Of a stretch of DNA of 64,000 nt, positions 56,880 through 64,000 are shown piece by piece. The notes below the pieces were generated by a model. That model was not told the origin of the DNA. It searched no databases and saw only the letters and a program-made list of their open reading frames with translations. Each line of letters starts with the position of its first letter. Position 1 is the stretch's first letter. Position numbers and translations under genes: made by a program. The stretch spans positions 25,103-89,102 of the forward strand of contig NZ_BMXG01000018.1 in NCBI RefSeq assembly GCF_014651635.1, in the 5' to 3' direction. This stretch comes from Cerasicoccus arenae. GTDB taxonomy: Bacteria; Verrucomicrobiota; Verrucomicrobiia; Opitutales; Cerasicoccaceae.

Positions 56880-59207
56880 TTAAACTTCGCCCTCCAACCA
56901 CGCGATGAGCTGGTCAAATCGGTAGATGTCCGCTTCTGGCGTATATTCTGGAGCCAGTAGTTCCCGGTAGCTCTGTTCCGCAAACCGGCGGCAATGCAGC
57001 ACTACACGAGCGCGCTGCCCCGGCGCACGAACTAGACGGCCAAGGGCCTGATTGATCTTCGTCATTGCGGGCAGTTGGTAAACTTCACGGAATGCGCCCT
57101 CTCGCCCTAAATGCTCGAACTGTCTCAACTTGGCCTTTTGCACGGGGTTGACCTCGGGCAACGCTGGGCCGACGACCATCGCGTCTTCGATTCGCCCCCC
57201 CAAGTGGTCAATACTCTCACTGAAACTGCTCCCCAACACAAAAAACAGCACATGCGCGGTCAGCAGGCTTTCTTCGACGAAAGTCAGTTGGCCATTGAGG
57301 TCCACTGAACGGGGCTGCATCGCAATACGAAGCAGGGAATCAAGTTGCCGCACGTAGGACCCCACAGTTTCCGCGTAATGATAGCTCGGAAAAAACACCG
57401 CCACTGGCGACGGCGACTGCCGGGTGAGCGTGTGAATCGTTTCCGCCGTTTCCAGATAGTGGCTCGCCCGCGAGCGATAACGGGTATCCACCCGGCAATC
57501 AATCGCGATACGATACGCGTCTTCCCGCCAAGGAGCATCCGCACGCAGCAACGGCGCATCCATGCCAAGACGGGCAGTGTAAGATTTTTCCGGACTCAGC
57601 GTCGCAGACATCAATACCGCGCTGCCATACTCAACCAAGGCATCAGCCAAATGCGGCGCAGCAGAGAGGCATGTCACCCGCAATGCCCCCCCCCTAGGCG
57701 ACCAGATCAGCCGCGCAAAACGCTCGTCCGCCAGAAATCCCCGCCAAGATGGAAAGCCAAAAAGGTGCTCCCGCGAGCCTGGGCTAAGACGTTCAGGCTC
57801 CAGACGCGTTTGCTGGATGGCGTCGTTGAGATGCGTCAGCAAGTCCAGCGCTTCATAGTCAACGGTCGCCGGATGCTCATCCCGCTCCTTCAGCGTAGCG
57901 AGAAAATCCGCCCAATCATCGGCAGCCTTGATTAATTTATAGGGCTGCTCAGTTCCTCTGAGTTCCGCAGCGAGTGCCTCAGCCTCCGCAGTCGTATCGG
58001 AGAATGAAAAATTGTCCGCCACGCGAGATGGCAAGTTATGCGCCTCATCAATCACGAGTAGCGTTTGGGCGGGGTCAAAGCCCATCACGCCCTGAAGCAC
58101 ACCACGGTGCCCAGGCGAGAACACGTAGTTGTAATCACAAATCCAAACTTCGGCGAACGCGAGACATGCCTTAGCGATCTCAAACGGGCAAACTCCAGTC
58201 AATGCGCCGAGCTGCCGTAGATCATCGACCCCGGTTTTACCTTCTTCAAAAAGCTTTGCTGGGTCGATCCCAGCCAAGTCCCAGGCATCCTCAATGCCTT
58301 CCAAACAAGACTCCACCCGTGTGCAGTCGTGGCGCGGCGTGCTAATCGAATGCTCACGCTTACTGCGAAGCTGAAAATGCCGCAGCTCGCCCTCGGCAGG
58401 GATCATGGCCTTGAGCTGGCGCACCGCCTGATGCTGACCAGTTGATTTGCCCGTTAGGTAAATAATGCGGTCGCACGTGCCGTCGCGCAAGCGTTCCAAG
58501 GCGTGCTGGAGCGCAATGCCAGTCTTACCAAAGCCCGTCGGGGCTTCCAACAGACGCACTGGCGAAATGGTCACGGACTCAGCCAACTCGCGCTGCAGCT
58601 TGATCTGTTCCGGGCGAAAAACCGCAAACGCGGGCTTAAACTCAGTGGGCGAAAGGCGTTCACGACGGCGGGACTGTTCTTCGCAAAAAGCCGTGATGCG
58701 CTCCAATTGGGTTTCCAGTAACTTGGCGGGATCATCGCGTAGCGGCAAGGTCTGCATAACGCCATCGCCGATGGAGACAAAAAGCAGCTCACCGCGAATC
58801 TCTCCCGTAAACGCCGAGCTAAACCCCGCCAGCAAACAATAGACGGCGATTTGGCGGCGGTATTCCGGGTAGGCGTTGGCCAGATCTTCCTCGGCCATGG
58901 GCAACGGGAGACTGGTGGTCTTGACTTCGCGGAGCAGCGTCACGCCGTTTTTCTCAATGATCTGGTCAATGCGGCCATTGATCTCCAGCGTCCAGTTACG
59001 CCGACGCAGAACCCCCGCAATGACCACCTCAAAGCGAGCATCGGGCACAGCAGACTGCGTGCGAATTTCCAAATCGCGATGCCAAGCCGTTCCCAACGCA
59101 GTGCGCCATTGCCCGGTGAAGCCGCGCCTAGACTCCGGCCCCAGCCGAAACTCCGCCACTTCACGCGCACTCAGGCTGACCCGGCGCTCTCCCTCATGGA
59201 TTCGCAT
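56880..59207 (-). CDS. Nuclease-helicase fusion (RecB-type nuclease plus XPD/DinG-type helicase)
   Basis: 775 aa. N-terminal PD-(D/E)xK nuclease: Asp81 in NGRID, Glu94-x-Lys96 in LREVK, and QxxxY (Q119-Y123), all intact. Superfamily 2 helicase: Walker A EAPTGFGKTG (221-230) and DEAH (387-390). Four Cys at 295, 301, 340 and 348 match the iron-sulfur cluster of XPD/DinG helicases. Likely acts in DNA repair or processing of branched DNA. A C9 tract (57686-57694) codes Gly-Gly. Monocistronic; no defence-system partner seen. Confidence 0.85.
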   Translation of the reverse strand: MRIHEGERRVSLSAREVAEFRLGPESRRGFTGQWRTALGTAWHRDLEIRTQSAVPDARFEVVIAGVLRRRNWTLEINGRIDQIIEKNGVTLLREVKTTSLPLPMAEEDLANAYPEYRRQIAVYCLLAGFSSAFTGEIRGELLFVSIGDGVMQTLPLRDDPAKLLETQLERITAFCEEQSRRRERLSPTEFKPAFAVFRPEQIKLQRELAESVTISPVRLLEAPTGFGKTGIALQHALERLRDGTCDRIIYLTGKSTGQHQAVRQLKAMIPAEGELRHFQLRSKREHSISTPRHDCTRVESCLEGIEDAWDLAGIDPAKLFEEGKTGVDDLRQLGALTGVCPFEIAKACLAFAEVWICDYNYVFSPGHRGVLQGVMGFDPAQTLLVIDEAHNLPSRVADNFSFSDTTAEAEALAAELRGTEQPYKLIKAADDWADFLATLKERDEHPATVDYEALDLLTHLNDAIQQTRLEPERLSPGSREHLFGFPSWRGFLADERFARLIWSPRGGALRVTCLSAAPHLADALVEYGSAVLMSATLSPEKSYTARLGMDAPLLRADAPWREDAYRIAIDCRVDTRYRSRASHYLETAETIHTLTRQSPSPVAVFFPSYHYAETVGSYVRQLDSLLRIAMQPRSVDLNGQLTFVEESLLTAHVLFFVLGSSFSESIDHLGGRIEDAMVVGPALPEVNPVQKAKLRQFEHLGREGAFREVYQLPAMTKINQALGRLVRAPGQRARVVLHCRRFAEQSYRELLAPEYTPEADIYRFDQLIAWLEGEV

Positions 59208-59282
59208 GTCATGACGGTGTGGCTTTCCTGAGGCAGGTCAAATATTCATCAACGCAGAATACAGTTCCAGACTTCCAGACAA

Positions 59283-59315
59283 GAAAAAGTCGTGAACCAC
59301 AGAGGGCTCACGACT
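59283..59315 (-). terminator. Intrinsic terminator of minus-strand PEP-CTERM gene
   Basis: Minus-strand stem AGTCGTGA/TCACGACT (59315-59308 and 59295-59288) with a 12-nt loop and a following T run (59288-59284). Confidence 0.85.
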
Positions 59316-59358
59316 GTCAAAGTCTTGGGCGAAATCAACCCACGTCATAAAGCTGATT

Positions 59359-59961
59359 TTACGCGGATTCGGCGGACTTAGTGCTCCGACGGCGACGGTA
59401 GAAGACGAAACCGGTCAGGCCTACAGCGGAAATGATCATCAGATAAGTGGACGGCTCAGGAATTACCGCAACACCTACGGCTTGCCACTGTCCAAAGACT
59501 GAACCAACTGGAGTACTATCACCGCCCTGAATGTTACCCGTTGCTCCTGACAAGGGCAACAAGCCCGCCACACCGCTCAGGTTAAAGGTTACTGACCCAG
59601 AAAAGGGAATCTCCCCAGCTACTATCGAAATGGGATCACTCGAATCAGCCGCATAAATATTTAGATTATCACCTGAGAAAACGAAATCTCCATACAAAAA
59701 CGAATCCATGACAACACCATCCAAGGACAATGCACTTGGTAGTAAGGAATTACCATTGACGACACCAACCGCAGAGGTGAAAAAATCGATTAAGTTTATG
59801 CCTTCTTCTGCGCTATAGCCGGATGAGTTTGCAGAGGCTACATTGGGAACAGCCGTGAAGACAACTGCGCTGGGATCGGAGACATCGATTTCTAAGATCA
59901 ACGCCGCCGGTAATTGAGAACACAGACAAAGTGCTGCGATTAGTATATGGAATAATTTCAT
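59359..59961 (-). CDS. PEP-CTERM sorting-domain protein
   Basis: 200 aa. Signal peptide MKLFHILIAALCLCSQLPAA. Ser/Gly-rich body, then IPEPSTYLMIISAVGLTGFVF and RRRR. An AAGGAC box lies 12 nt before the ATG. Upstream, TTGGTTAA (60013-60020) and TTAACCAA (60045-60052) form an inverted pair; a similar TTAACCAA occurs at 2402-2409. Confidence 0.85.
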   Translation of the reverse strand: MKLFHILIAALCLCSQLPAALILEIDVSDPSAVVFTAVPNVASANSSGYSAEEGINLIDFFTSAVGVVNGNSLLPSALSLDGVVMDSFLYGDFVFSGDNLNIYAADSSDPISIVAGEIPFSGSVTFNLSGVAGLLPLSGATGNIQGGDSTPVGSVFGQWQAVGVAVIPEPSTYLMIISAVGLTGFVFYRRRRSTKSAESA

Positions 59962-60092
59962 AATAGAGATAGTCCTTCATACCACTAACAGGGCAAAATA
60001 CCAGCATTAATATTGGTTAATCTAGGGACTTATGGGCTTAGTATTTAACCAACAATAAGCACTTTGCCCCAGCAGCCGATCTTGGGCAGTGA

Positions 60093-60413
60093 TTACAACC
60101 CTAAAACTTCCACTGATTCATCCCCCCCCAGAAGCTGGCCAAGACGCTCGATGATATCCTTGGCAGCATCGCGGTCGACCCAGTAAAAGCAATCGCGGCA
60201 CATCTTCTTATGCTGCACAACACCTGCCTGACGCAAGACGCGCAAATGGTGCGAAATGGTGGGCTGGGCTAGGCCCAGTTTCTCAGCTATTTGGGAGACA
60301 TTGTTGCCATGCTCGCAATTAGCGGAATCAGGCAGCATACGCAGAATACGCAGGCGGGTGACGTCTCCAATCGCCCACAGTTGCTTCGCCAACTCATCTT
60401 CTAAATCCTGCAT
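60093..60413 (-). CDS. ArsR-family helix-turn-helix regulator
   Basis: 106 aa from the ATG at 60413. Winged helix: GDVTRLRILRMLP, VSQIAEKLGLAQPTISHHLRVLRQAG (cited in part), then KKMCRDCFYWVD with a CxxC pair. The classical ELCVC metal site is absent; Cys in CEHG and CRDC could sense a metal or redox state. A G8 tract (60122-60129) lies near the C-terminus. Divergent from kamA; a dyad at 60461-60480 is its likely operator. Confidence 0.88.
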   Translation of the reverse strand: MQDLEDELAKQLWAIGDVTRLRILRMLPDSANCEHGNNVSQIAEKLGLAQPTISHHLRVLRQAGVVQHKKMCRDCFYWVDRDAAKDIIERLGQLLGGDESVEVLGL

Positions 60414-60460
60414 TACCACTAAATAGAACCGCCAATGGCTCGCTTGGCAAACGTATAGAT

Positions 60461-60480
60461 GAATTTATATATTTAAATTC
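60461..60480. promoter_or_regulatory. Dyad between arsR-type gene and kamA, likely operator
   Basis: GAATTTA (60461-60467) and TAAATTC (60474-60480) form a perfect 7-bp inverted repeat with 6-nt centre. ArsR-family proteins bind AT-rich dyads of this kind. Confidence 0.55.
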
Positions 60481-60523
60481 TTATTTGCATTATTTCATTT
60501 TTTGAACAGGGTGTTATCTTACC

Positions 60524-61711
60524 ATGAATTCCTCTGATAAACCATCAAACTGGTACCGCGGCCAAGGCCACTGGGCAGATGTCCCCGCTGAAAACTGGCT
60601 GAACTGGAAATGGCAGTTAAAAAACCGCATTACCAAGGTTGAACAGCTCGAACAATACCTGGAGCTAACGCCTGACGAAAAGGCCGCCTGCTACTTTTCC
60701 AATCAAAAGCTCGCGCTCGCGATTACTCCTTACTTCTTTAATCTCATCGACGTCAACGACCCGAACTGCCCCATCCGGCGGCAGATCATCCCGCATGGCG
60801 GCGAGATGAAAACGGCCCCCGAGGAACTGCTGGACCCCGTCGGCGAGGACGGCGATATGCCCGTCAAAGGCCTCGTGCATCGCTACCCCGACCGAGTCTT
60901 GTTCCTGGTGACGGACCGCTGCGCTTCGTATTGCCGCTATTGCACCCGGAGTCGTCTGGTTTCCAATGCGCAGGACTATAATTTTCACCCCGAGTTTGAG
61001 AGTGGCCTGAAATACATTGAGGAGCACCCTGAGGTGCGTGATGTCCTGCTCTCTGGCGGCGACCCGCTACTCCTTTCCAACAAGAAGCTCGACTACCTGC
61101 TTGGGCGCCTCAAGGCCATCCCGCACGTCGAGTTTGTCCGCATCGGCTCGCGTATCCCCATTTTTCTGCCTCAGCGCATTGACGAGGATTTGTGCGAGAT
61201 TTTCAAAAAGCACGGCCCGATCTGGATGTCTATCCATGTGAATCACCCGCGCGAATGCACGCAGGAGCTTTACCAAGCCACCGAACGTTTGAGCTTCTCC
61301 GGGGTGCCGCTCGGCAACCAGAGCGTCTTGCTCAAGGGAGTCAATGATGACCCCGATGTCATGAAGTCTCTCGTTCACCGCCTGTTGATGATGCGCGTGC
61401 GGCCCTATTACCTTTACCAGTGCGATTTGATCACGGGCAGCCGGCACCTGCGGGCCGACGTGCGTAAGGGCATTGAGATCATCCAGCACCTTCGCGGCCA
61501 CACCACTGGCTATGCCGTACCACAGTTCGTCATCGACGCACCTGGCGGCGGTGGCAAAGTGCCAATAAATCCCGATTACGTAGAAGAAATAACCGACGAT
61601 GAGGTTATCATGCGCAATTTCGAGGGTCGCCAATATCGTTATCCACTGGTCGCTGGACGCAAGGCCGTCAATATTGATGCCGCGCCAACGCCGGAACCAT
61701 TACTGGTATAA
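60524..61711 (+). CDS. KamA-family radical SAM protein (lysine 2,3-aminomutase type)
   Basis: 395 aa. Radical SAM motif CASYCRYC (Cys133, Cys137, Cys140), SAM site LSGGDPLLL, and a PLP-binding Lys in APGGGGKVP. Converts lysine to beta-lysine or a similar amino acid, for osmoprotection, catabolism or EF-P modification; no other lysine genes are adjacent to decide. Probably regulated by the divergent ArsR protein. Confidence 0.9.
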   Translation: MNSSDKPSNWYRGQGHWADVPAENWLNWKWQLKNRITKVEQLEQYLELTPDEKAACYFSNQKLALAITPYFFNLIDVNDPNCPIRRQIIPHGGEMKTAPEELLDPVGEDGDMPVKGLVHRYPDRVLFLVTDRCASYCRYCTRSRLVSNAQDYNFHPEFESGLKYIEEHPEVRDVLLSGGDPLLLSNKKLDYLLGRLKAIPHVEFVRIGSRIPIFLPQRIDEDLCEIFKKHGPIWMSIHVNHPRECTQELYQATERLSFSGVPLGNQSVLLKGVNDDPDVMKSLVHRLLMMRVRPYYLYQCDLITGSRHLRADVRKGIEIIQHLRGHTTGYAVPQFVIDAPGGGGKVPINPDYVEEITDDEVIMRNFEGRQYRYPLVAGRKAVNIDAAPTPEPLLV

Positions 61712-61753
61712 TTCCGGTAAAGAAAGCCTTTATCACGGCAACTCCCACGACGC

Positions 61754-61782
61754 TTGACAATGCTCGGAGGTAACTTTAGCAA
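61754..61782 (+). promoter_or_regulatory. Candidate promoter of sugar transporter
   Basis: TTGACA (61754-61759), 17 nt, TAGCAA (61777-61782). The -10 is weak. If real, the TTG at 61783 cannot be the start and ATG 61804 is used. Confidence 0.35.
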
Positions 61783-61803
61783 TTGATTACCTCTCAATTG
61801 CTT

Positions 61804-63225
61804 ATGCTTCGTGAAAACACTCCATCCGACGCCAAAGTTAACTTTGGCTTTATTATCCTAATTTCCAGCGTCGCCGCACTCGGCGGCTTCCTGTTCGGCT
61901 ACGATAGCGGCTGTATTAATGGTGCCATTGATGCGCTACAGGTAGCCTTTAACGCCAGTAACCTCGGCAGCGGCTTTAATGTGGCCTCAATGCTTCTCGG
62001 TTGTGCGGTCGGTGCCTTTATGGCGGGCGGCTTGGCGGATAAGTTCGGACGCCGCCCCACCCTATTCGTCTCGGCTATCTTATTTGGTATCAGCGCTTTT
62101 GGGTCAGGCATTGCGGGCGGTTCCCTCGTATTTATCATGTTCCGCCTGATTGGGGGCTTCGCCGTGGGCGCAGCCAGTATTATCAGCCCTGCCTATATCA
62201 GCGAGATCGCGCCCGCCGCCTATCGCGGACGCCTCTCCAGCCTGCAACAGCTCGCCATTGTGCTGGGCCTATTCTTAGCGTTTTTAAGTAATTACCTGAT
62301 CGCAGCAGCGGCAGGCGGTGCCAGCGAAACATTCTGGCTGGGCTATGAGGCTTGGCGCTGGATGTTTTGGGTGGAGTTGATTCCAGTGGCGCTGTTTGGC
62401 CTTGGCCTGTTTTTAATTCCGGAATCTCCGCGCTACTTGGTGGCAGTCGGACGTAAGGAAGAAGCACAGGTTATTTTAGGAAAAATCTCTCATCCCGATG
62501 ATGCTGCCAATAAGGTCGCCAGCATCCAAAAAACCGTCAGCTCGGAGCGCAAACCCAAGCTCAGCGACATCTTTAAGGATGGAACCAAAAAACTACATCC
62601 AATTGTCTGGGTAGGCCTTGCAATTGCTGCCCTACAGCAATTAGTCGGCATCAATGTCGTGTTTTATTACGGCGCAGTCCTATGGAAGACGGCTGGTTTT
62701 TCGGAAGCTGACGCGCTCAAAATCAACGTGATTGGTGGCATTATCAACGTTGTCTCTACGGTCGTCGCCATTGCGCTAGTCGACAAATGGGGCCGTAAAC
62801 CCCTCTTGCTTACTGGCTCGGCGGGGATGGCAATTTTCTTGGGCGTGTTAGCGGTCATCTTTGGTACGGCCAATGTCGATGCCGCAGGCGATCTTCAGTT
62901 GAGCGGCTCAGCGGGTACTGTGGCGCTAATCTGCGCTAACTGCTATATCATTATGTTCGGTATTTCCTGGGGCCCAGTCATGTGGGTCATGCTCGGTGAA
63001 ATGTTTCCCAACCGCATCCGTGGCGCAGCCTTGGCCGTCGCAGGCCTCAGCCAATGGATCACGAACTTCGCCGTCACCATGACTTTCCCTATCTTGCTGG
63101 CCAGTATTGGTCTCGGGGGCGCTTATGGGCTCTATGCTGGCTTTGCCCTGATCTCGTTTTTCATCGTCAAGGCCATCGTCCGTGAAACCAAAGGTCGGAC
63201 ACTCGAAGACATGCAGGCAGACTAA
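61804..63225 (+). CDS. MFS sugar/proton symporter (sugar porter family)
   Basis: 473 aa from the ATG at 61804. Twelve membrane helices, with sugar-porter motifs GGFLFGYDSGCINGAI, ADKFGRRP, PESPRYLV, GINVVFYY and VDKWGRKP. Takes up a hexose or pentose with protons. The genes either side do not identify the sugar. Confidence 0.92.
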   Translation: MLRENTPSDAKVNFGFIILISSVAALGGFLFGYDSGCINGAIDALQVAFNASNLGSGFNVASMLLGCAVGAFMAGGLADKFGRRPTLFVSAILFGISAFGSGIAGGSLVFIMFRLIGGFAVGAASIISPAYISEIAPAAYRGRLSSLQQLAIVLGLFLAFLSNYLIAAAAGGASETFWLGYEAWRWMFWVELIPVALFGLGLFLIPESPRYLVAVGRKEEAQVILGKISHPDDAANKVASIQKTVSSERKPKLSDIFKDGTKKLHPIVWVGLAIAALQQLVGINVVFYYGAVLWKTAGFSEADALKINVIGGIINVVSTVVAIALVDKWGRKPLLLTGSAGMAIFLGVLAVIFGTANVDAAGDLQLSGSAGTVALICANCYIIMFGISWGPVMWVMLGEMFPNRIRGAALAVAGLSQWITNFAVTMTFPILLASIGLGGAYGLYAGFALISFFIVKAIVRETKGRTLEDMQAD

Positions 63226-63248
63226 TTCTCCACACATCTCGTTTAGGC

Positions 63249-63262
63249 GCACCTATAGGTGC
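63249..63262. other. 14-bp perfect palindrome between convergent genes
   Basis: GCACCTATAGGTGC, without a loop, lies between the sugar transporter stop (63225) and the stop of the membrane protein gene (63276). Too small to classify; possibly a protein-binding site. Confidence 0.3.
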
Positions 63263-63275
63263 CATCTGAAGGTCA

Positions 63276-63746
63276 TCAACTGACTAGACCAGACGACGCA
63301 ATCACAAAGCCCATCACGCCGCCGTAAACTACGTGCGCCAAGCCGTGCGTAAAACCCACGACCCAAGTTGCGTTCTGGAACTCCGGCAAGGGATGGAAAT
63401 CGGACACCGACGCCACTAGCCCAACGGCCACAATTGCACCATGCAGGACGCCAAACAGCATGCCCAGCAGTAAAATCGTCCCAAAGCCATGTACCCCAAT
63501 CGCCATCAGGCCCCAAGTATAGATTAATCCAAAAAACACGCCAGATGCCACGTGGATGATCAGCCCAACCTGAGCCGCCCTCTCCCGCGAATGCGTCAAC
63601 AAGCTGCCCAAAGCAACGATCATGTTCCCTTTGGTAATACCCGTGCGCTCAAAGAAAAATAAAAGCCCCGAAAACGCCGCAGTGGCCAATAACCCGCCAA
63701 AACAGCCAAAAAAGAGAAAGCTCACTATTAGATTTGCTGGATCCAT
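63276..63746 (-). CDS. Small polytopic membrane protein, function unknown
   Basis: 156 aa with four hydrophobic helices and conserved-looking small-residue and His motifs (HGFGTILLLGMLFG, GFTHGLAHVVYGGVMG). No family recognised. Convergent with the transporter gene. Confidence 0.7.
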   Translation of the reverse strand: MDPANLIVSFLFFGCFGGLLATAAFSGLLFFFERTGITKGNMIVALGSLLTHSRERAAQVGLIIHVASGVFFGLIYTWGLMAIGVHGFGTILLLGMLFGVLHGAIVAVGLVASVSDFHPLPEFQNATWVVGFTHGLAHVVYGGVMGFVIASSGLVS

Positions 63747-63822
63747 GCATTAACCATACTGTTACAAGCAGCTTAAGTCAACTCTGGCAACTTTTGCCAA
63801 TAAATGCTGTTCTATCCCTTGC

Positions 63823-64000
63823 ATGAAGCGCCAATCAACAGCTCTCGTCCTCGGAGCCCTCGTCATTATCAGCGTGGGGGCCTCATTCTGGCTGGGTAAA
63901 AAGACCCGCGAGGCAGCCCCCCCCCCCCCCTCTCAGAGCGAACCTAGCTCCCTAAACGCAAAAAATCCCCCCTCCCCTTTTGCGGACTCCACCCGGCATA
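63823..64000 (+). CDS. Membrane-anchored or secreted protein, 3' part outside window
   Basis: Starts at the ATG 63823 and stays open to the edge (59 codons). Signal anchor QSTALVLGALVIISVGASFWLG near residues 4-25, then a Pro/Ser-rich segment. A run of 14 C (63917-63930) encodes Ala-Pro-Pro-Pro-Pro. Function cannot be inferred. Confidence 0.55.
   Translation, partial: MKRQSTALVLGALVIISVGASFWLGKKTREAAPPPPSQSEPSSLNAKNPPSPFADSTRH

Overview
The window looks like chromosome from a Verrucomicrobiota bacterium, most likely class Opitutia (Puniceicoccales/Opitutales type). This is inferred from gene content: five PEP-CTERM surface proteins, LacI-family regulators beside secreted carbohydrate-active proteins, a DUF1800/DUF1501 pair, a GHL6-type glycosidase with an AraC regulator, and few strong Shine-Dalgarno sites. 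I saw no rRNA, tRNA, CRISPR array, transposase, integrase or phage gene. Most of the window is core or lineage-typical genome; only the hipBA pair looks accessory.

Layout. 1-5.6 kb: a secreted beta-helix protein (minus strand, cut by the window edge), two tandem paralogous LacI regulators and a PEP-CTERM protein. 5.7-11.4 kb: a small membrane protein, aroA, an acyl desaturase and the fabG-acpP-fabF operon. 11.6-15.8 kb: two convergent membrane-anchored TPR-like proteins and a small zinc-ribbon membrane protein. 16-24.8 kb: a PL14-like secreted protein, htpG, the GHL6/AraC divergent pair, a BaiN-like flavoprotein, a DUF1294 protein and a SpoU-like methyltransferase with degraded motifs. 24.9-32.7 kb: aldehyde dehydrogenase, four-helix-bundle protein, a lipoprotein-lnt operon, DUF1800-DUF1501 and an esterase. 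33-40.3 kb: PEP-CTERM protein, rpsA, a tandem PEP-CTERM duplication, hipBA and a primary-type sigma factor. 40.6-50.6 kb: trpE, ispH, a sugar isomerase, a membrane protein, a TTC38-like protein, a large secreted protein, Hsp33 and an ArnD-like deformylase. 51-55.5 kb: a minor-pilin-like (PilV/PilW/PilX order) cassette. 55.6-64 kb: Rieske oxygenase, nuclease-helicase fusion, PEP-CTERM protein, ArsR regulator divergent from kamA, sugar transporter, and a last gene cut by the edge.

Genes that probably work together: fabG-acpP-fabF with the desaturase (fatty acid synthesis and desaturation); a lipoprotein translated just ahead of lnt; AraC facing its likely target GHL6; ArsR facing kamA across a clear dyad; and the prepilin cassette behind an unusual array of inverted repeats.

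Most interesting signals: (1) several genes have a TTGACA-like box about 35-41 nt before the ATG, so their mRNAs may be leaderless or nearly so, with exactly the same spacing in the duplicated PEP-CTERM pair; (2) three stacked inverted repeats, with a potentially switchable CGTTAG/CTAACG/CGTTAG set, lie before the prepilin cassette; (3) long G/C homopolymers (7-14 nt) recur inside genes and just after stop codons; (4) clean dyads precede a PEP-CTERM gene and kamA. No single wholly new multi-gene system could be proved; the prepilin cassette is the best candidate.
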